Assembly (NCBI RefSeq): GCF_012584455.1
Contig: NZ_JABAEB010000004.1
Span: 62,001-126,000, forward strand
Length of the DNA: 64,000 bases
Source: Shewanella oncorhynchi
Lineage (GTDB): Bacteria > Pseudomonadota > Gammaproteobacteria > Enterobacterales > Shewanellaceae
Direction: 5' to 3'
This document shows, one piece after another, positions 19,140 to 26,819 of the stretch (the stretch's first letter is position 1; each line of letters begins with the position of its first letter). The position numbers and the translations under genes were made by a program. Under the pieces are notes generated by a model. The model ran no database searches and was not told the DNA's origin. It saw only the letters and a list, made by a program, of their open reading frames with translations.

Positions 19140-19200
19140 AATCATTTACATGGACTTATCGATAACCGCGGCAATCAATCACAGCCATTAAGGAGTCACT

Positions 19201-20283
19201 ATGGCAAGCCAACGGAGAGACACCAGACTGCAAACATTGTGCGATACAGCGCCAAGCCACAACGCGTTGAATCAAAATATTTTGTCACTCAATCAGCTGT
19301 TACATCAACGGGCACCCTTCTATGGCGAGCACCTTCGCGCAACGCAGTCCCCTACTGGGTTCAGTTTTGATGAATGGAGCTGCGCCGATACTTATCAAAA
19401 ACTCATTGCACGTTTTGCCATCGCACACCCTAGCGCAGAAACTCAGAGTGAAACTGTAACTGAAGCTGAAACCGAGGCGACTAAAACAGCTGCAAACAGC
19501 CGAGCGCACGCTTTCGCCAGTAAAAGCGCCTTAGTCAGTAAAAGCGCTACGGCCAGTAGAAAAGACACTCGCAAAGCGCTGCATTCACTTTGGGGTCAAT
19601 GGTATTTTGGCCTTTTAGTTCCGCCTGTGATGGAGTGGATTTTTAACGCAAAAAAAGCCGATTTCGAGCCTATTCACTGGCAGCCACAGTCCGTTTTTAT
19701 GCAGCTACACGCCAGTGGCCGAGTGGCAAAATTTGAATTTAACATCGCAAAACACCAGCCAAATACCGCTTTGACCTTTAAAAAATACCACGGCATCGAG
19801 CCACTTTCCCAAACAAACACTAAGCCAAGCTTCAGGACAGACACTAAGGTACACTCGCCATTAACCCCATATAAGCCGCCAGTTGATAAAGAACTCGCCC
19901 TACAAGGCCTTATCTTAAACTTACTGCAACCGAGTGTTGAGCGCCTACTCACTTTAAGCCCCGTGCCCGCTAAATTATATTGGAGTCACTTAGGCTATCT
20001 GATCCACTGGTATCTAGGAGAGTTGGGATTATCTCAGCAACAAAGTCAGCAACTTAAGCAAGCTCTGTTTCGCAGAACGACCTTTTTTGATGGCACCCAA
20101 AATCCACTGTATAACAGCATCAATTTGATTGTTGAACCCAAAGAAGGCAGCACGAACATCCACTGCATTCGCCGTACTTGCTGCCTAAGGTATCAACTCG
20201 CCAACACTGGCCAATGCCACGATTGCCCACTACTAAGTCGTCCTAACGCTAAGACAAACGCAACCAAACAGGCACAAGTCTAA
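19201..20283 (+). CDS. FhuF-type siderophore ferric-iron reductase
   Basis: 360 residues. The C-terminus holds the FhuF-type 2Fe-2S motif C-C-x10-C-x2-C in TCCLRYQLANTGQCHDCP, which is diagnostic. Proteins of this group reduce Fe(III) in the cytoplasm to release it from imported siderophores. The middle contains LWGQWYFGLLVPPVMEW, resembling the FhuF/IucC helical region, interrupted by a Ser/Ala/Lys-rich segment (about residues 88-130) and a Thr/Lys/Ser-rich segment (about 205-230) that look like low-complexity insertions. It follows putA with its own AAGGAG site and closes the siderophore locus; a hairpin starts right after the stop. Confidence 0.87.
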   Translation: MASQRRDTRLQTLCDTAPSHNALNQNILSLNQLLHQRAPFYGEHLRATQSPTGFSFDEWSCADTYQKLIARFAIAHPSAETQSETVTEAETEATKTAANSRAHAFASKSALVSKSATASRKDTRKALHSLWGQWYFGLLVPPVMEWIFNAKKADFEPIHWQPQSVFMQLHASGRVAKFEFNIAKHQPNTALTFKKYHGIEPLSQTNTKPSFRTDTKVHSPLTPYKPPVDKELALQGLILNLLQPSVERLLTLSPVPAKLYWSHLGYLIHWYLGELGLSQQQSQQLKQALFRRTTFFDGTQNPLYNSINLIVEPKEGSTNIHCIRRTCCLRYQLANTGQCHDCPLLSRPNAKTNATKQAQV

Positions 20284-20313
20284 CTTGCCCATTAAACCCA
20301 TTTAATGGGCAAG
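20284..20313 (+). terminator. Hairpin at the end of the siderophore locus
   Basis: Perfect 13-bp stem CTTGCCCATTAAA / TTTAATGGGCAAG with a CCCA loop, starting on the base after the stop codon. No T tract follows. Confidence 0.65.
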
Positions 20314-20396
20314 ATCGCAATCCTAGGCCCATGGTGCTTTTGCCCTTATGTTGCACATGCTACACTCAAGCCCATGTCTCTTTAACATGATTATTT

Positions 20397-20942
20397 ATGA
20401 AACAACTGCTTGATTTCCTGCCCCTCGTCATCTTTTTTGCCGTTTATAAATTTTTCGATATTTATATCGCCAGCGGCGCATTGATCGCAGCCACCGCGCT
20501 TCAATTGATCGTGACCTATGCGCTATATAAGAAACTTGAAAAGATGCACTTAATCACCTTTGCGATGGTGACAGTGTTTGGCACACTCACTTTAGTGTTT
20601 CACGATGATTCTTTTATCAAGTGGAAAGTGACCATCATCTATAGTTTGTTTGCCATCGCCTTAAGTGTCAGTCAATTGCTCAATAAATCGATATTAAAGT
20701 CGATGTTAGGCAAAGAAATGCAAGTAGACGACAAAATTTGGGCTCGCGTAACTTGGTATTGGGTGATCTTTTTCGCCGCTTGTGGCCTAGTCAATATTTA
20801 TGTCGCCTTTAGTTTGCCATTAGAAACTTGGGTCAATTTTAAAGTGTTTGGTTTAACCGCTTTAACCTTAATTAATACTGTCCTGACCGTATTTTATCTT
20901 TATAAACACCTTCCCGAAGATCAACGCAAGGAACTCAAATAA
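20397..20942 (+). CDS. yciB: Inner-membrane septation/intracellular septation protein YciB
   Basis: 181 residues, polytopic membrane protein with about five helices, beginning [20 protein letters not shown]. The conserved [20 protein letters not shown] and [12 protein letters not shown] segments identify the IspZ/YciB family, needed for normal septation in Shigella and linked to envelope integrity in E. coli. It shares one base with yciI (TAATG), and yciI does the same with xthA, so the three genes are read as one operon. The pairing with yciI is conserved in enterobacteria. Confidence 0.92.
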   Translation: MKQLLDFLPLVIFFAVYKFFDIYIASGALIAATALQLIVTYALYKKLEKMHLITFAMVTVFGTLTLVFHDDSFIKWKVTIIYSLFAIALSVSQLLNKSILKSMLGKEMQVDDKIWARVTWYWVIFFAACGLVNIYVAFSLPLETWVNFKVFGLTALTLINTVLTVFYLYKHLPEDQRKELK

Positions 20943-21241
20943 TGTGGTATATGATTTCAGCTCAAGATTTTGAGAATAGTTTAGAAAAACGTTTAGCCGC
21001 ACGCCCAGCCCATTTAGCTCGCCTGCAAGCCCTCGCCGATGAAGGTCGTTTACTGATCGCAGGCCCACACCCAGCCATCGACAGCGAAAACCCAGGTGAT
21101 GCAGGCTTTAGTGGTTCACTGGTTGTCGCAGATTTTGAATCCTTAGTGGCAGCAAAACACTGGGCTGATGCCGATCCCTATATCGAAGCGGGCGTTTACC
21201 AAAGTGTTGTGGTTAAACCCTTTAAACGAGTCCTGCCTTAA
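20942..21241 (+). CDS. yciI: YciI family protein
   Basis: 99 residues, small ferredoxin-like dimeric fold. The conserved His in [22 protein letters not shown] and the Asp of [10 protein letters not shown] form the putative catalytic pair of the family; the true reaction is unknown. It overlaps both neighbours by one base (TAATG at each junction), which suggests equal, coupled expression with yciB and xthA. Confidence 0.9.
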   Translation: MWYMISAQDFENSLEKRLAARPAHLARLQALADEGRLLIAGPHPAIDSENPGDAGFSGSLVVADFESLVAAKHWADADPYIEAGVYQSVVVKPFKRVLP

Positions 21242-22053
21242 TGAAAATAGTGTCCTTTAACATCAATGGTCTGCGGGCACGTTTGCATCAATTGCAAGCC
21301 TTAATCGATAGCCACCAGCCCGACATCATCGGCCTGCAAGAAACCAAAGTGCACGATGAGGCGTTTCCATTAGCCGAAGTCGAAGCCATGGGATATCAAG
21401 TGCATTACCACGGCGGTAAAGCTCACTATGGTGTTGCCATGCTGTCTAAAATCGCACCAGAAAAACTGCAAAAGGGTTTTCCTAGCGATGATGAAGATGC
21501 CCAGCGCCGCATGATTATCGGCACATTTACCCAAGCGAATGGTCGTCCATTGACTGTGTTCAACGGCTATTTCCCCCAGGGCGAAAGCATAGACCACCCA
21601 ACAAAATATCCTGCTAAACGTAAGTTTTATCAGGATTTAATGCACTACTTGCAGACAAATCACAGCAACGATGAAGATATCGCCATCATAGGTGACATCA
21701 ATATTTCACCGACCGATTTAGACATAGGTATCGGTGAAGTCAATCGTAAGCGTTGGCTGAAAACCGGCAAATGTAGCTTCCAACCGGAAGAACGTGAGTG
21801 GTTAAAAACCTTACAAGACTGGGGCTTAATCGACACTTTCCGTCAATTACACCCAGAGCGCATCGAACGTTATTCTTGGTTCGATTACCGCAGCAAAGGG
21901 TTCGATGACAACCGTGGCCTGCGAATTGATGTGATTTTAGCAACGCCTTCACTGGCAGCACGTTTAGTCGAATCCGACGTCGATTACGATCTGCGCGGCA
22001 TAGATAAACCCTCAGATCACGCGCCCATCTGGAGCACGTTCAAAGAGGCTTAA
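21241..22053 (+). CDS. xthA: Exodeoxyribonuclease III
   Basis: 270 residues. AP endonuclease / 3'-5' exonuclease of base excision repair. Family motifs are complete: [24 protein letters not shown] (metal-binding Glu), [43 protein letters not shown] and the catalytic SDHAPIW at the end. Last gene of yciB-yciI-xthA, followed by a clear terminator. Downstream begins the cassette region. Confidence 0.96.
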   Translation: MKIVSFNINGLRARLHQLQALIDSHQPDIIGLQETKVHDEAFPLAEVEAMGYQVHYHGGKAHYGVAMLSKIAPEKLQKGFPSDDEDAQRRMIIGTFTQANGRPLTVFNGYFPQGESIDHPTKYPAKRKFYQDLMHYLQTNHSNDEDIAIIGDINISPTDLDIGIGEVNRKRWLKTGKCSFQPEEREWLKTLQDWGLIDTFRQLHPERIERYSWFDYRSKGFDDNRGLRIDVILATPSLAARLVESDVDYDLRGIDKPSDHAPIWSTFKEA

Positions 22054-22084
22054 CCCGCTAACGTTCGATCATCTTAGTAGACAT

Positions 22085-22113
22085 AAAACATCGGCTTAGG
22101 TCGATGTTTTTTT
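22085..22113 (+). terminator. Rho-independent terminator of xthA operon
   Basis: AAAACATCG (22085-22093) and CGATGTTTT (22102-22110) with an 8-nt loop, followed by further T. Confidence 0.85.
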
Positions 22114-22153
22114 ATGGGCGAAACATATTTTATCTTTGTCGTTCGATGAATAG

Positions 22154-22440
22154 TCAATGAGTCAGGTTTGAAACTGAACGTAATTCACTTTTGGACAGAT
22201 ATGTCTTGAAGACGAGTGTTTGGGGACCAATAATTTTAGTTGTGGGGAGTTTAGCGTTTGCTGATATCCACTCACACATGCTTGCCATGGTATTTGCTCG
22301 TCGACTCGCAGCCAGTCCATCCGTGGATGCTCGACCGCCCCATCTGATGTGAAAGGATTCACAAATGCCGCGATGGCATGGACGCCAAAGAGCGGCCATG
22401 GGGCGGAAGGTAGTCTCGCAAATCACCAAGGCTCACCTGT
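22154..22440. repeat. Complex inverted-repeat element, probably non-coding and possibly dispersed
   Basis: The outer arms CCGCCCCAT (22335-22343) and ATGGGGCGG (22398-22406) are a perfect inverted repeat. Between them lie two small hairpins, GTGAA/TTCAC (22349-22362) and TGCC/GGCA (22366-22378), giving a three-way, cloverleaf-like fold. A further CATGG/CCATG pair brackets 22377-22400. Open frames of 91 and 66 codons run through on the minus strand, but their composition does not look like protein and the strand symmetry argues for a structured DNA or RNA element. I have the impression that similar sequences recur in Shewanella genomes; no second copy is in this window. Confidence 0.4.
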
Positions 22441-22535
22441 TTAGCATTGGCGAAACCTGTTTGTTTTTAAAGAAATAGGTAGCATGCTTTGGGACAAAAG
22501 CGTATTAGGTCATCAGCTATAACAGGTGAATTTCG

Positions 22536-22551
22536 CATAGAAATTTCTATG
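22536..22551. repeat. Perfect 16-bp palindrome at the end of the cassette array
   Basis: CATAGAAATTTCTATG abuts the core of the last attC-like site (22552-22558). It may be a protein-binding site or a remnant of the junction. Confidence 0.45.
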
Positions 22552-22652
22552 GTGTAACGCCTTGCTCAGCTGCATTTTTGGAGTAGAAGCTTTTGTGTTA
22601 TCAAACAAAAAAGAAGGAACGGAAAAATGTCAGATGCAGCAATTTGTTATGT
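22552..22652 (-). repeat. attC-like site 4 (after the 70-residue gene)
   Basis: Minus strand: opens with ACATAAC (22646-22652) and closes with GGCGTTACAC (core 22552-22558). Inner arms TTGCT-GCAT and ATGC-AGCTG-AGCAA pair with a bulge, as in folded attC. 101 nt. Confidence 0.7.
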
Positions 22653-22690
22653 TCGAATTCTAATAATACTATCAACATATTGATTGACCA

Positions 22691-22903
22691 TTATTCAACT
22701 TTCACATAGAAGCAATTACATTTACAACTGAAAAGACCAATTTGAGGATCTTTAGGTGTAACGCCCTTACGTTTAGCTTGTGAGTTAGCAACTTCTACAG
22801 CGTGCTTAATCTCATTAATTTCTTTGCTAGATAGCCTTCTCGTATGCCCATGTACAGGACATCGTTCTCGTTCTCCATCACCCGATATTCGCTCTCCTGA
22901 CAT
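22691..22903 (-). CDS. Hypothetical cassette protein, Cys-rich
   Basis: 70 residues, not recognised. It begins MSGERISGDGERERCPVHGH and ends FSCKCNCFYVKVE. The CPVHGH segment near the N-terminus and CKCNC near the C-terminus could bind a metal; the middle (SSKEINEIKHAVEVANSQAK) is a probable amphipathic helix. AGAGGG lies about 9 nt before the ATG. It sits between attC-like sites 3 and 4, with 35 nt to the upstream core, so it is the gene of the third cassette. No homologue can be named from sequence alone, which is common for cassette genes. Confidence 0.65.
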   Translation of the reverse strand: MSGERISGDGERERCPVHGHTRRLSSKEINEIKHAVEVANSQAKRKGVTPKDPQIGLFSCKCNCFYVKVE

Positions 22904-22937
22904 ATTGATGCCCTCTTTCTAATTTCTACCGCTTTAA

Positions 22938-23042
22938 ACATAACGCCGCCAGCAACTGCCGGAGTGAGTTGGAAGCTTTTTTACGTCTTTTTGCAAAAAA
23001 GAAGACAGTTTACGGAGGTCAGATTGACTGGCCTTGTTAAAC
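22938..23042 (-). repeat. attC-like site 3 (after the first SUKH gene)
   Basis: Minus strand: GTTTAAC (23036-23042) to core GTTATGT (22938-22944), 105 nt. Arms GGCCAG-T-CAA and TTG-CTGGC pair with one extrahelical T, the signature asymmetry used by integron integrases to choose the strand. It begins just 3 nt after the gene stop. Confidence 0.8.
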
Positions 23043-23045
23043 ATT

Positions 23046-23471
23046 TTAGAACTTGAGCGAATAACCACTGGAAACCCACTCATTGAAATTTTCCGCCAAC
23101 AATACCATAGACTCTTTCGTTAAATCGCCGAAAGGTACCCTATAAACTGGCCAGTCTTCTGAGCTTATATTATGTGTGGTATCGAAGACAATTGACTCTC
23201 CCCCACCATCTGAACCAATAGCAACCAAGCCAGGCAAGTATTGCTCGTAGCAATAGGCTTCTGTTAATTCGGATATCTCTTTAGCGCTCCAGAGCACAAC
23301 TGAGTCATCTGGTTCTTGCACGCCAATCGGAGTTTCTGCCCCATTAGTTTCAAGCAAGAACTTCTTATACTCACTCGGAAGATCTGTTCCTAACCATTTC
23401 TCAAGAGCCTGAATTTCTTCAGCACTTGCTGGATTTTCCGGATATTCGAATTTATCTCGATATTTGCTCAT
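23046..23471 (-). CDS. SMI1/KNR4 (SUKH) family protein, cassette-borne
   Basis: 141 residues. The SUKH-1 pattern is clear: an N-terminal helix with ALEKWLGTDLPSEYKKFLLE followed by TNGAE, a central strand region with PGLVAIGSDGGGESIVFD, and a C-terminal helix ESMVLLAENFNEWVSSG. SUKH proteins are the most frequent immunity proteins of bacterial polymorphic and contact-dependent toxins. No toxin gene is adjacent, so this would be an orphan immunity gene. It lies between attC-like site 1 (core at 23475, only 4 nt before the ATG) and site 3, which makes it a complete cassette. Its target, if any, cannot be told from sequence. Confidence 0.85.
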   Translation of the reverse strand: MSKYRDKFEYPENPASAEEIQALEKWLGTDLPSEYKKFLLETNGAETPIGVQEPDDSVVLWSAKEISELTEAYCYEQYLPGLVAIGSDGGGESIVFDTTHNISSEDWPVYRVPFGDLTKESMVLLAENFNEWVSSGYSLKF

Positions 23472-23474
23472 AAT

Positions 23475-23581
23475 GCTTAACGCCCATTTAAGGGGCTGAT
23501 AATCGTTTGCTAAAATTGTGTAGCGAAGCGAAGTCGAGCAAACTGTTAGCAGTCCCGCTTTAAATGCTTGTATGGGTTAAC
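23475..23581 (-). repeat. attC-like site 1 (upstream of the first SUKH gene)
   Basis: Minus strand: starts GTTAACCCATACAAG (23581 downward), ends GGGCGTTAAGC (core 23475-23481), 107 nt. Arms CATTTAA-AG-CGGG and CCCC-TTAAATG, then GTTTGCT/AGCAAAC further in, form a long imperfect stem. Confidence 0.82.
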
Positions 23582-23639
23582 GTTTGGCTAAGGGGCAGGC
23601 TTTAACCCATCACTGAGAGCGGAGCGAACGATTTTAACC
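23575..23639 (-). repeat. attC-like site 2 (after the second SUKH gene)
   Basis: Minus strand: GGTTAAA (23633-23639) to core GTTAACC (23575-23581), 65 nt, sharing its core with site 1. An inner pair GGGTTAA/TTAACCC (23574-23608) is also present. Directly abutting sites would mean an ORF-less cassette about 100 nt long or a deleted gene between them. Confidence 0.6.
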
Positions 23640-23658
23640 ACTATTTAGGCTATCACAG

Positions 23659-24027
23659 TTACTCAAGGTCTACACAAACCTGCTTGTGCCATGCAGAAAG
23701 ATTCGGCCATTCTTCCATAGTGCTGCCGTTGTGAGACCAATAAATTATCTCACCCGTCTTTGCTATGCAGAAATAGTCGCCATTATCCTCGATGAATGGC
23801 AAAAGGTCTCTTGGAAGACCCATGACATTCCAGGCTGTTTCAGCAATGTCAAAGATATCAAGATGGCCAGAGCCGGGTAAAATTACCGCAGGCTCAAAGG
23901 TAGCGTTTGCAACATCGCTGCCAGACTTCAAAAATGATCGGTAGTCGTCATGAAAACTGATGCCCAGTTTGCTTTCTGCGCTAGCTATTTCGGTATCTGT
24001 CGGGTTTCGAAATGGATCGTTATTCAT
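23659..24027 (-). CDS. Second SMI1/KNR4 (SUKH) family protein, cassette-borne
   Basis: 122 residues, distinct from the gene at 23046 and not a recent duplicate. SUKH features: AESKLGISFHDDYRSFLKSGS at the N-terminus, a middle with LLPFIEDNGDYFCIAKTGEI followed by IYWSHNG, and a terminal helix LSAWHKQVCVDLE. Likely an immunity protein against a secreted or contact-delivered toxin, with no partner toxin nearby. The core GCCTAAC (24038-24044, minus-strand GTTAGGC) lies 10 nt before the ATG; attC-like site 2 follows the stop within 20 nt. Confidence 0.8.
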   Translation of the reverse strand: MNNDPFRNPTDTEIASAESKLGISFHDDYRSFLKSGSDVANATFEPAVILPGSGHLDIFDIAETAWNVMGLPRDLLPFIEDNGDYFCIAKTGEIIYWSHNGSTMEEWPNLSAWHKQVCVDLE

Positions 24028-24037
24028 AATTATTGTT

Positions 24038-24051
24038 GCCTAACGTTAAGC
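24038..24051 (-). repeat. Cassette junction core
   Basis: Minus strand GCTTAACGTTAGGC: a canonical GTTAGGC integron core preceded by the CGCTTAAC arm found in the right half of many attC sites. The left half is not evident, perhaps lost with decay of the gene upstream. Confidence 0.6.
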
Positions 24052-24068
24052 GGCGTCCCAAGCCAATT

Positions 24069-24286
24069 TTAATTGACCGAGGCGAACAAGTGATACTCTG
24101 GTGAACGTTTATCATCAACAAACAATTTAAAATTGCTTGATATTTTTCTTAAATATTTCCGATAAAGGTTAACACAATCAGCCATATAGAAACCATCAAT
24201 TTCCCCAAATTCTATTTTTACAAAACACAGATTTCCACCGCCAACCACAGTGAAATACCCTCCGCAAAAAGGACATTTTCAGACAT
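24069..24286 (-). pseudogene. Frameshifted cassette gene encoding a CPFC-type small protein
   Basis: ATG at 24286 follows a good GGGGAG site and reads MSEN, then runs out of frame and stops after 18 codons. The next frame, without its own start, is open from 24275 to a TAA at 24069 and reads CPFCGGYFTVVGGGNLCF and onward to DDKRSPEYHLFASVN. One missing T near 24275 (AAT-GTC instead of AAT-TGT-C) would restore a 72-residue protein MSENCPFCGG... with a zinc-ribbon-like CPFC motif. The family is unknown to me. The sequence there is not a canonical slippery heptamer, so a true mutation (or a sequencing error) is more likely than programmed frameshifting. Confidence 0.6.
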
Positions 24287-24381
24287 GACTTTCTCCCCTG
24301 AAATCTATGACCGTCAATTTAGATAATGTCACGCTGATAGAACGGAATGGGGCAATATAACTAAATAGTTCTTTGGGTACT

Positions 24382-24420
24382 TCCAAATTAAAATGGCGGA
24401 AATCTACGATTTCCGCCATT
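24382..24420 (-). terminator. Rho-independent terminator of the chemoreceptor gene
   Basis: Perfect 13-bp stem AATGGCGGAAATC / GATTTCCGCCATT (24392-24420) with a 3-nt loop; on the minus strand it is followed by TTTTAATTT. Confidence 0.85.
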
Positions 24421-24512
24421 GTCTGATGATACGTTACTACTTAACATGAGACTCAGTATCGGGCGTTATTGCTCAACACCCCATGCCGACGACTCACATT
24501 AAAGGTGACACA

Positions 24513-25964
24513 TTAACTCGTGCGGTACTGCTTTAAAATGCCATCTAACTCGACCGAGGCATGGTGCAGATCATTAGCTAAGGTCACACTGCGCTGGGCT
24601 GTTTGTTTGATAGTTTCTGACTGATGGCGGATTTCATTCAATTGTCCGGCAATGTCGCGAGCGGCGACACTCTGCTCTTCCGCCGAGGCGGCAATTTGGC
24701 TGCTCATATCAAATACCGCATTGACCGATTGCGCCATACCTTGAACATCATCACCGACGGCGATAATCGCACTGCGACCTTCATCGGCCTGATCGACTAT
24801 CTCCATGGTAATACTAGATAAACGAGTCGTGCCAGATTGTAAGCCTTCAATCATGGCCTGAATTTCTACCGTGGCCTGTTGAGTTCGACCCGCTAAAGTA
24901 CGCACTTCATCGGCTACCACAGCAAAGCCACGACCTTGCTCACCGGCACGGGCCGCTTCAATGGCCGCATTTAAGGCTAACAAATTGGTTTGCTGGGAAA
25001 TACTGTTAATGGTTGTGACTACAGCATCGATACTCGCCGCATCCTTAGACAATTGTTCCACCGATGAAAACGCCGCGCCAATCTTAGTTGAGAGTAAGCC
25101 AATACTTTCCACTGTGTGGCTAATACGCCCACGACTGGCCAACATTTGGGTTGAATTTTCCTTGGTTTGCAACGAAGTATTACTCGCATTAACAGAGACT
25201 TCTTCAATCGCGGAGGTCATCTGCGCCATCGCCACGGCAACGGAATCGAGGAATTGATGTTGGAACCCAATCAGTTTATCACTGGTGGCCGCCTGTTGAT
25301 TAAATTCATCGGATGCCAATGATAAGGTCTGTGCATTTTTGCCAATAGCTGACACCATTTCACTCATATTGTCGGCGCAGCGATCGATTTCCCGGGCTAT
25401 CAAACTGAAATCGTCAGTACCAAAGAAGTTTAATCTAAAGCTCAAATCACCATCTGCTAAGCGTTTGATGGCTAAGTACATGTCCCATAATCCACCACCG
25501 AGTGAAGTCGAAATCCAGTAACTCAGTTGGAATAAAGGCAACAAGCCCACTAATGCTAACCAAAACATAAAGTTAGCATCGCTACGCGCATCGGCTTCCC
25601 ACTCATGGACATTCTGCGTCAGTTGTAAGGCTTGGCCTGACACACTGGCGCTGGCCGTCACTTTATCCCCTTGACGTTGCGCATCACTTTGCCTTGAAGT
25701 TACAGTTAACCCGTATTGGCTGGCAAATTGAGATAAGGCGTCAGCTTCTAGCTTTTGCGCCGTTGCAACTTGCGCTAAGGTATCGACGCTAGCTTGAACC
25801 CGAGCGATAGAGGCCTGCTCAAGGTTACGATGCGCATATTGATAGTTGACAAGCGCCACGGCGGCCGTGATCAGCGCCACCATAGAACACACTACCCAAA
25901 ACTTTCCGTTGAGACTGAACTTGATCAATATGGCATCAATGGTACGAAACTGGATTTGTTTCAT
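24513..25964 (-). CDS. Methyl-accepting chemotaxis protein
   Basis: 483 residues. Two membrane helices, about residues 19-38 ([20 protein letters not shown]) and 131-150 ([20 protein letters not shown]), enclose a short periplasmic domain of some 90 residues, too small for the common 4HB or Cache domains. A HAMP-like segment follows, then the signalling hairpin with [20 protein letters not shown] and [18 protein letters not shown]. It should act through CheA/CheW at the pole. No pentapeptide for CheR binding is seen at the end (KQYRTS). ATG at 25964 was chosen over 26000 because [10 protein letters not shown] fits better. Ligand unknown. Confidence 0.9.
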   Translation of the reverse strand: MKQIQFRTIDAILIKFSLNGKFWVVCSMVALITAAVALVNYQYAHRNLEQASIARVQASVDTLAQVATAQKLEADALSQFASQYGLTVTSRQSDAQRQGDKVTASASVSGQALQLTQNVHEWEADARSDANFMFWLALVGLLPLFQLSYWISTSLGGGLWDMYLAIKRLADGDLSFRLNFFGTDDFSLIAREIDRCADNMSEMVSAIGKNAQTLSLASDEFNQQAATSDKLIGFQHQFLDSVAVAMAQMTSAIEEVSVNASNTSLQTKENSTQMLASRGRISHTVESIGLLSTKIGAAFSSVEQLSKDAASIDAVVTTINSISQQTNLLALNAAIEAARAGEQGRGFAVVADEVRTLAGRTQQATVEIQAMIEGLQSGTTRLSSITMEIVDQADEGRSAIIAVGDDVQGMAQSVNAVFDMSSQIAASAEEQSVAARDIAGQLNEIRHQSETIKQTAQRSVTLANDLHHASVELDGILKQYRTS

Positions 25965-26068
25965 CTTGATAATTCCTAAGAACAAAATGCTATTTGGCAC
26001 TAAATCAGCAGTATAGCTCAGATTGCCACGACAACTATGTCAGTCATAAGATCTGAGCAGGTATTATG

Positions 26069-26560
26069 CTAATCCGCGCTAGCAACTTGGTTACGTGTGG
26101 CAGCAGACCACTTTTGTGTCAGAGTAACCAACTGCCCCGTTAACAGGCTCATGCTAAAACCTAATAAGCCACCAATGATCAACGACGGCACGACATTGGC
26201 CACATCACCCGCCATAGCAAAGGTAGTGCAACAGCCAATAAATGCGCCTGGAATAAAGCTAAGCTTTTGATAACTTGCCTGTAAACACATGGCCGAAGTG
26301 GCTATGCCGGTAAAAATATACCCAAATACGGGCGAAATAAAAAAGCTGCTACCCGAGATAATGAGCCAAGCCCAAAATACACCGGACAGGTTTGTGCACC
26401 ACGCCATCATCACGCCCTGAAAGCCAGCCTTAGGTTGAGCAAAAAAAGTGCTACAACCTAAAAAGCCGATCCAAGTGACCAGATGAAAAGCATCTGCGAC
26501 GCCACACCAAATAGCCGCCAATAGGCCGGCAGAAATAGCGACTTGCCAACGATTTTCCAT
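26069..26560 (-). CDS. DUF1097 (YcdZ-like) inner-membrane protein
   Basis: 163 residues with about five hydrophobic helices. The repeated pattern of small residues, AAIWCGVADAFHLVTWIGFLG (split over the first helices) and GVMMAWCTNLSGVFWAWLI, then ATSAMCLQASYQKLSFIPGA, is that of the DUF1097 family (E. coli YcdZ). Function unknown; membrane transport or metabolite sensing have been proposed for relatives without proof. It lies between the chemoreceptor and the molybdenum-hydroxylase operon on the same strand but is separated from both by more than 100 nt. Confidence 0.8.
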   Translation of the reverse strand: MENRWQVAISAGLLAAIWCGVADAFHLVTWIGFLGCSTFFAQPKAGFQGVMMAWCTNLSGVFWAWLIISGSSFFISPVFGYIFTGIATSAMCLQASYQKLSFIPGAFIGCCTTFAMAGDVANVVPSLIIGGLLGFSMSLLTGQLVTLTQKWSAATRNQVASAD

Positions 26561-26756
26561 GGATGACCCCTTTAGTAATTCTATTCACGGAAGTTTATAC
26601 CCTTGGGCGCTCTAAAATGTGTATTTTGAGGTAGCTTGGGTAAACATATTGGTTAAATTACCTCTATTTTGGTAACAAAAACCTGATCTATTGCTAATTT
26701 TCGGCATTAATGCCCGTAAAATCGCTAACAAGCAAATTTTTTGTGGTAAAAAAACG

Positions 26757-26783
26757 AAAAAAGCGCTTATTAGGCGCTTTTTT
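26757..26783. terminator. Bidirectional terminator after the Mo-hydroxylase operon
   Basis: AAAAAAGCGC (26757-26766) and GCGCTTTTTT (26774-26783) with a 7-nt loop. It lies 37 nt past the stop of the large subunit gene on the minus strand. Confidence 0.85.
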
Positions 26784-26819
26784 GTTCAAACGGCTTTCAG
26801 TTAACCCTCTTGCCGACAC

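Larger units (their letters stand above)
22552..24051 (-). mobile_element. Gene-cassette array lacking an integrase (CALIN-type integron remnant)
   Basis: On the minus strand, three small genes (23659-24027, 23046-23471, 22691-22903) are each followed by a 65-107 nt imperfect inverted repeat bounded by RYYYAAC- and GTTRRRY-like cores (CGTTAACC, GGGCGTTAAGC, GGCGTTATG, GGCGTTACAC, CGTTAGGC). Genes fill most of each unit, all point the same way, and start within 10-30 nt of the preceding core, the layout of integron cassettes. No tyrosine recombinase gene is in the window; the expected upstream side (above 24300) holds a chemoreceptor. A frameshifted gene at 24069-24286 is probably one more cassette. 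Confidence 0.8.

Noticed and set aside
19125-19370. 81-codon ORF between putA and the reductase
   Set aside because: Overlaps the putA hairpin and the start of the well-supported reductase gene in another frame; no ribosome-binding site.
22154-22429. 91-codon minus-strand ORF after xthA
   Set aside because: It covers an inverted-repeat element, has no ribosome-binding site and no protein-like pattern; treated as non-coding.
22900-24060. CRISPR array
   Set aside because: The repeats are long, unequal palindromes separated by genes and differ in sequence, unlike short identical direct repeats with spacers.
24265-24286. Programmed frameshift in the CPFC gene
   Set aside because: The sequence at the shift has no canonical slippery heptamer or following structure that I can see; a mutation or sequencing error is simpler.
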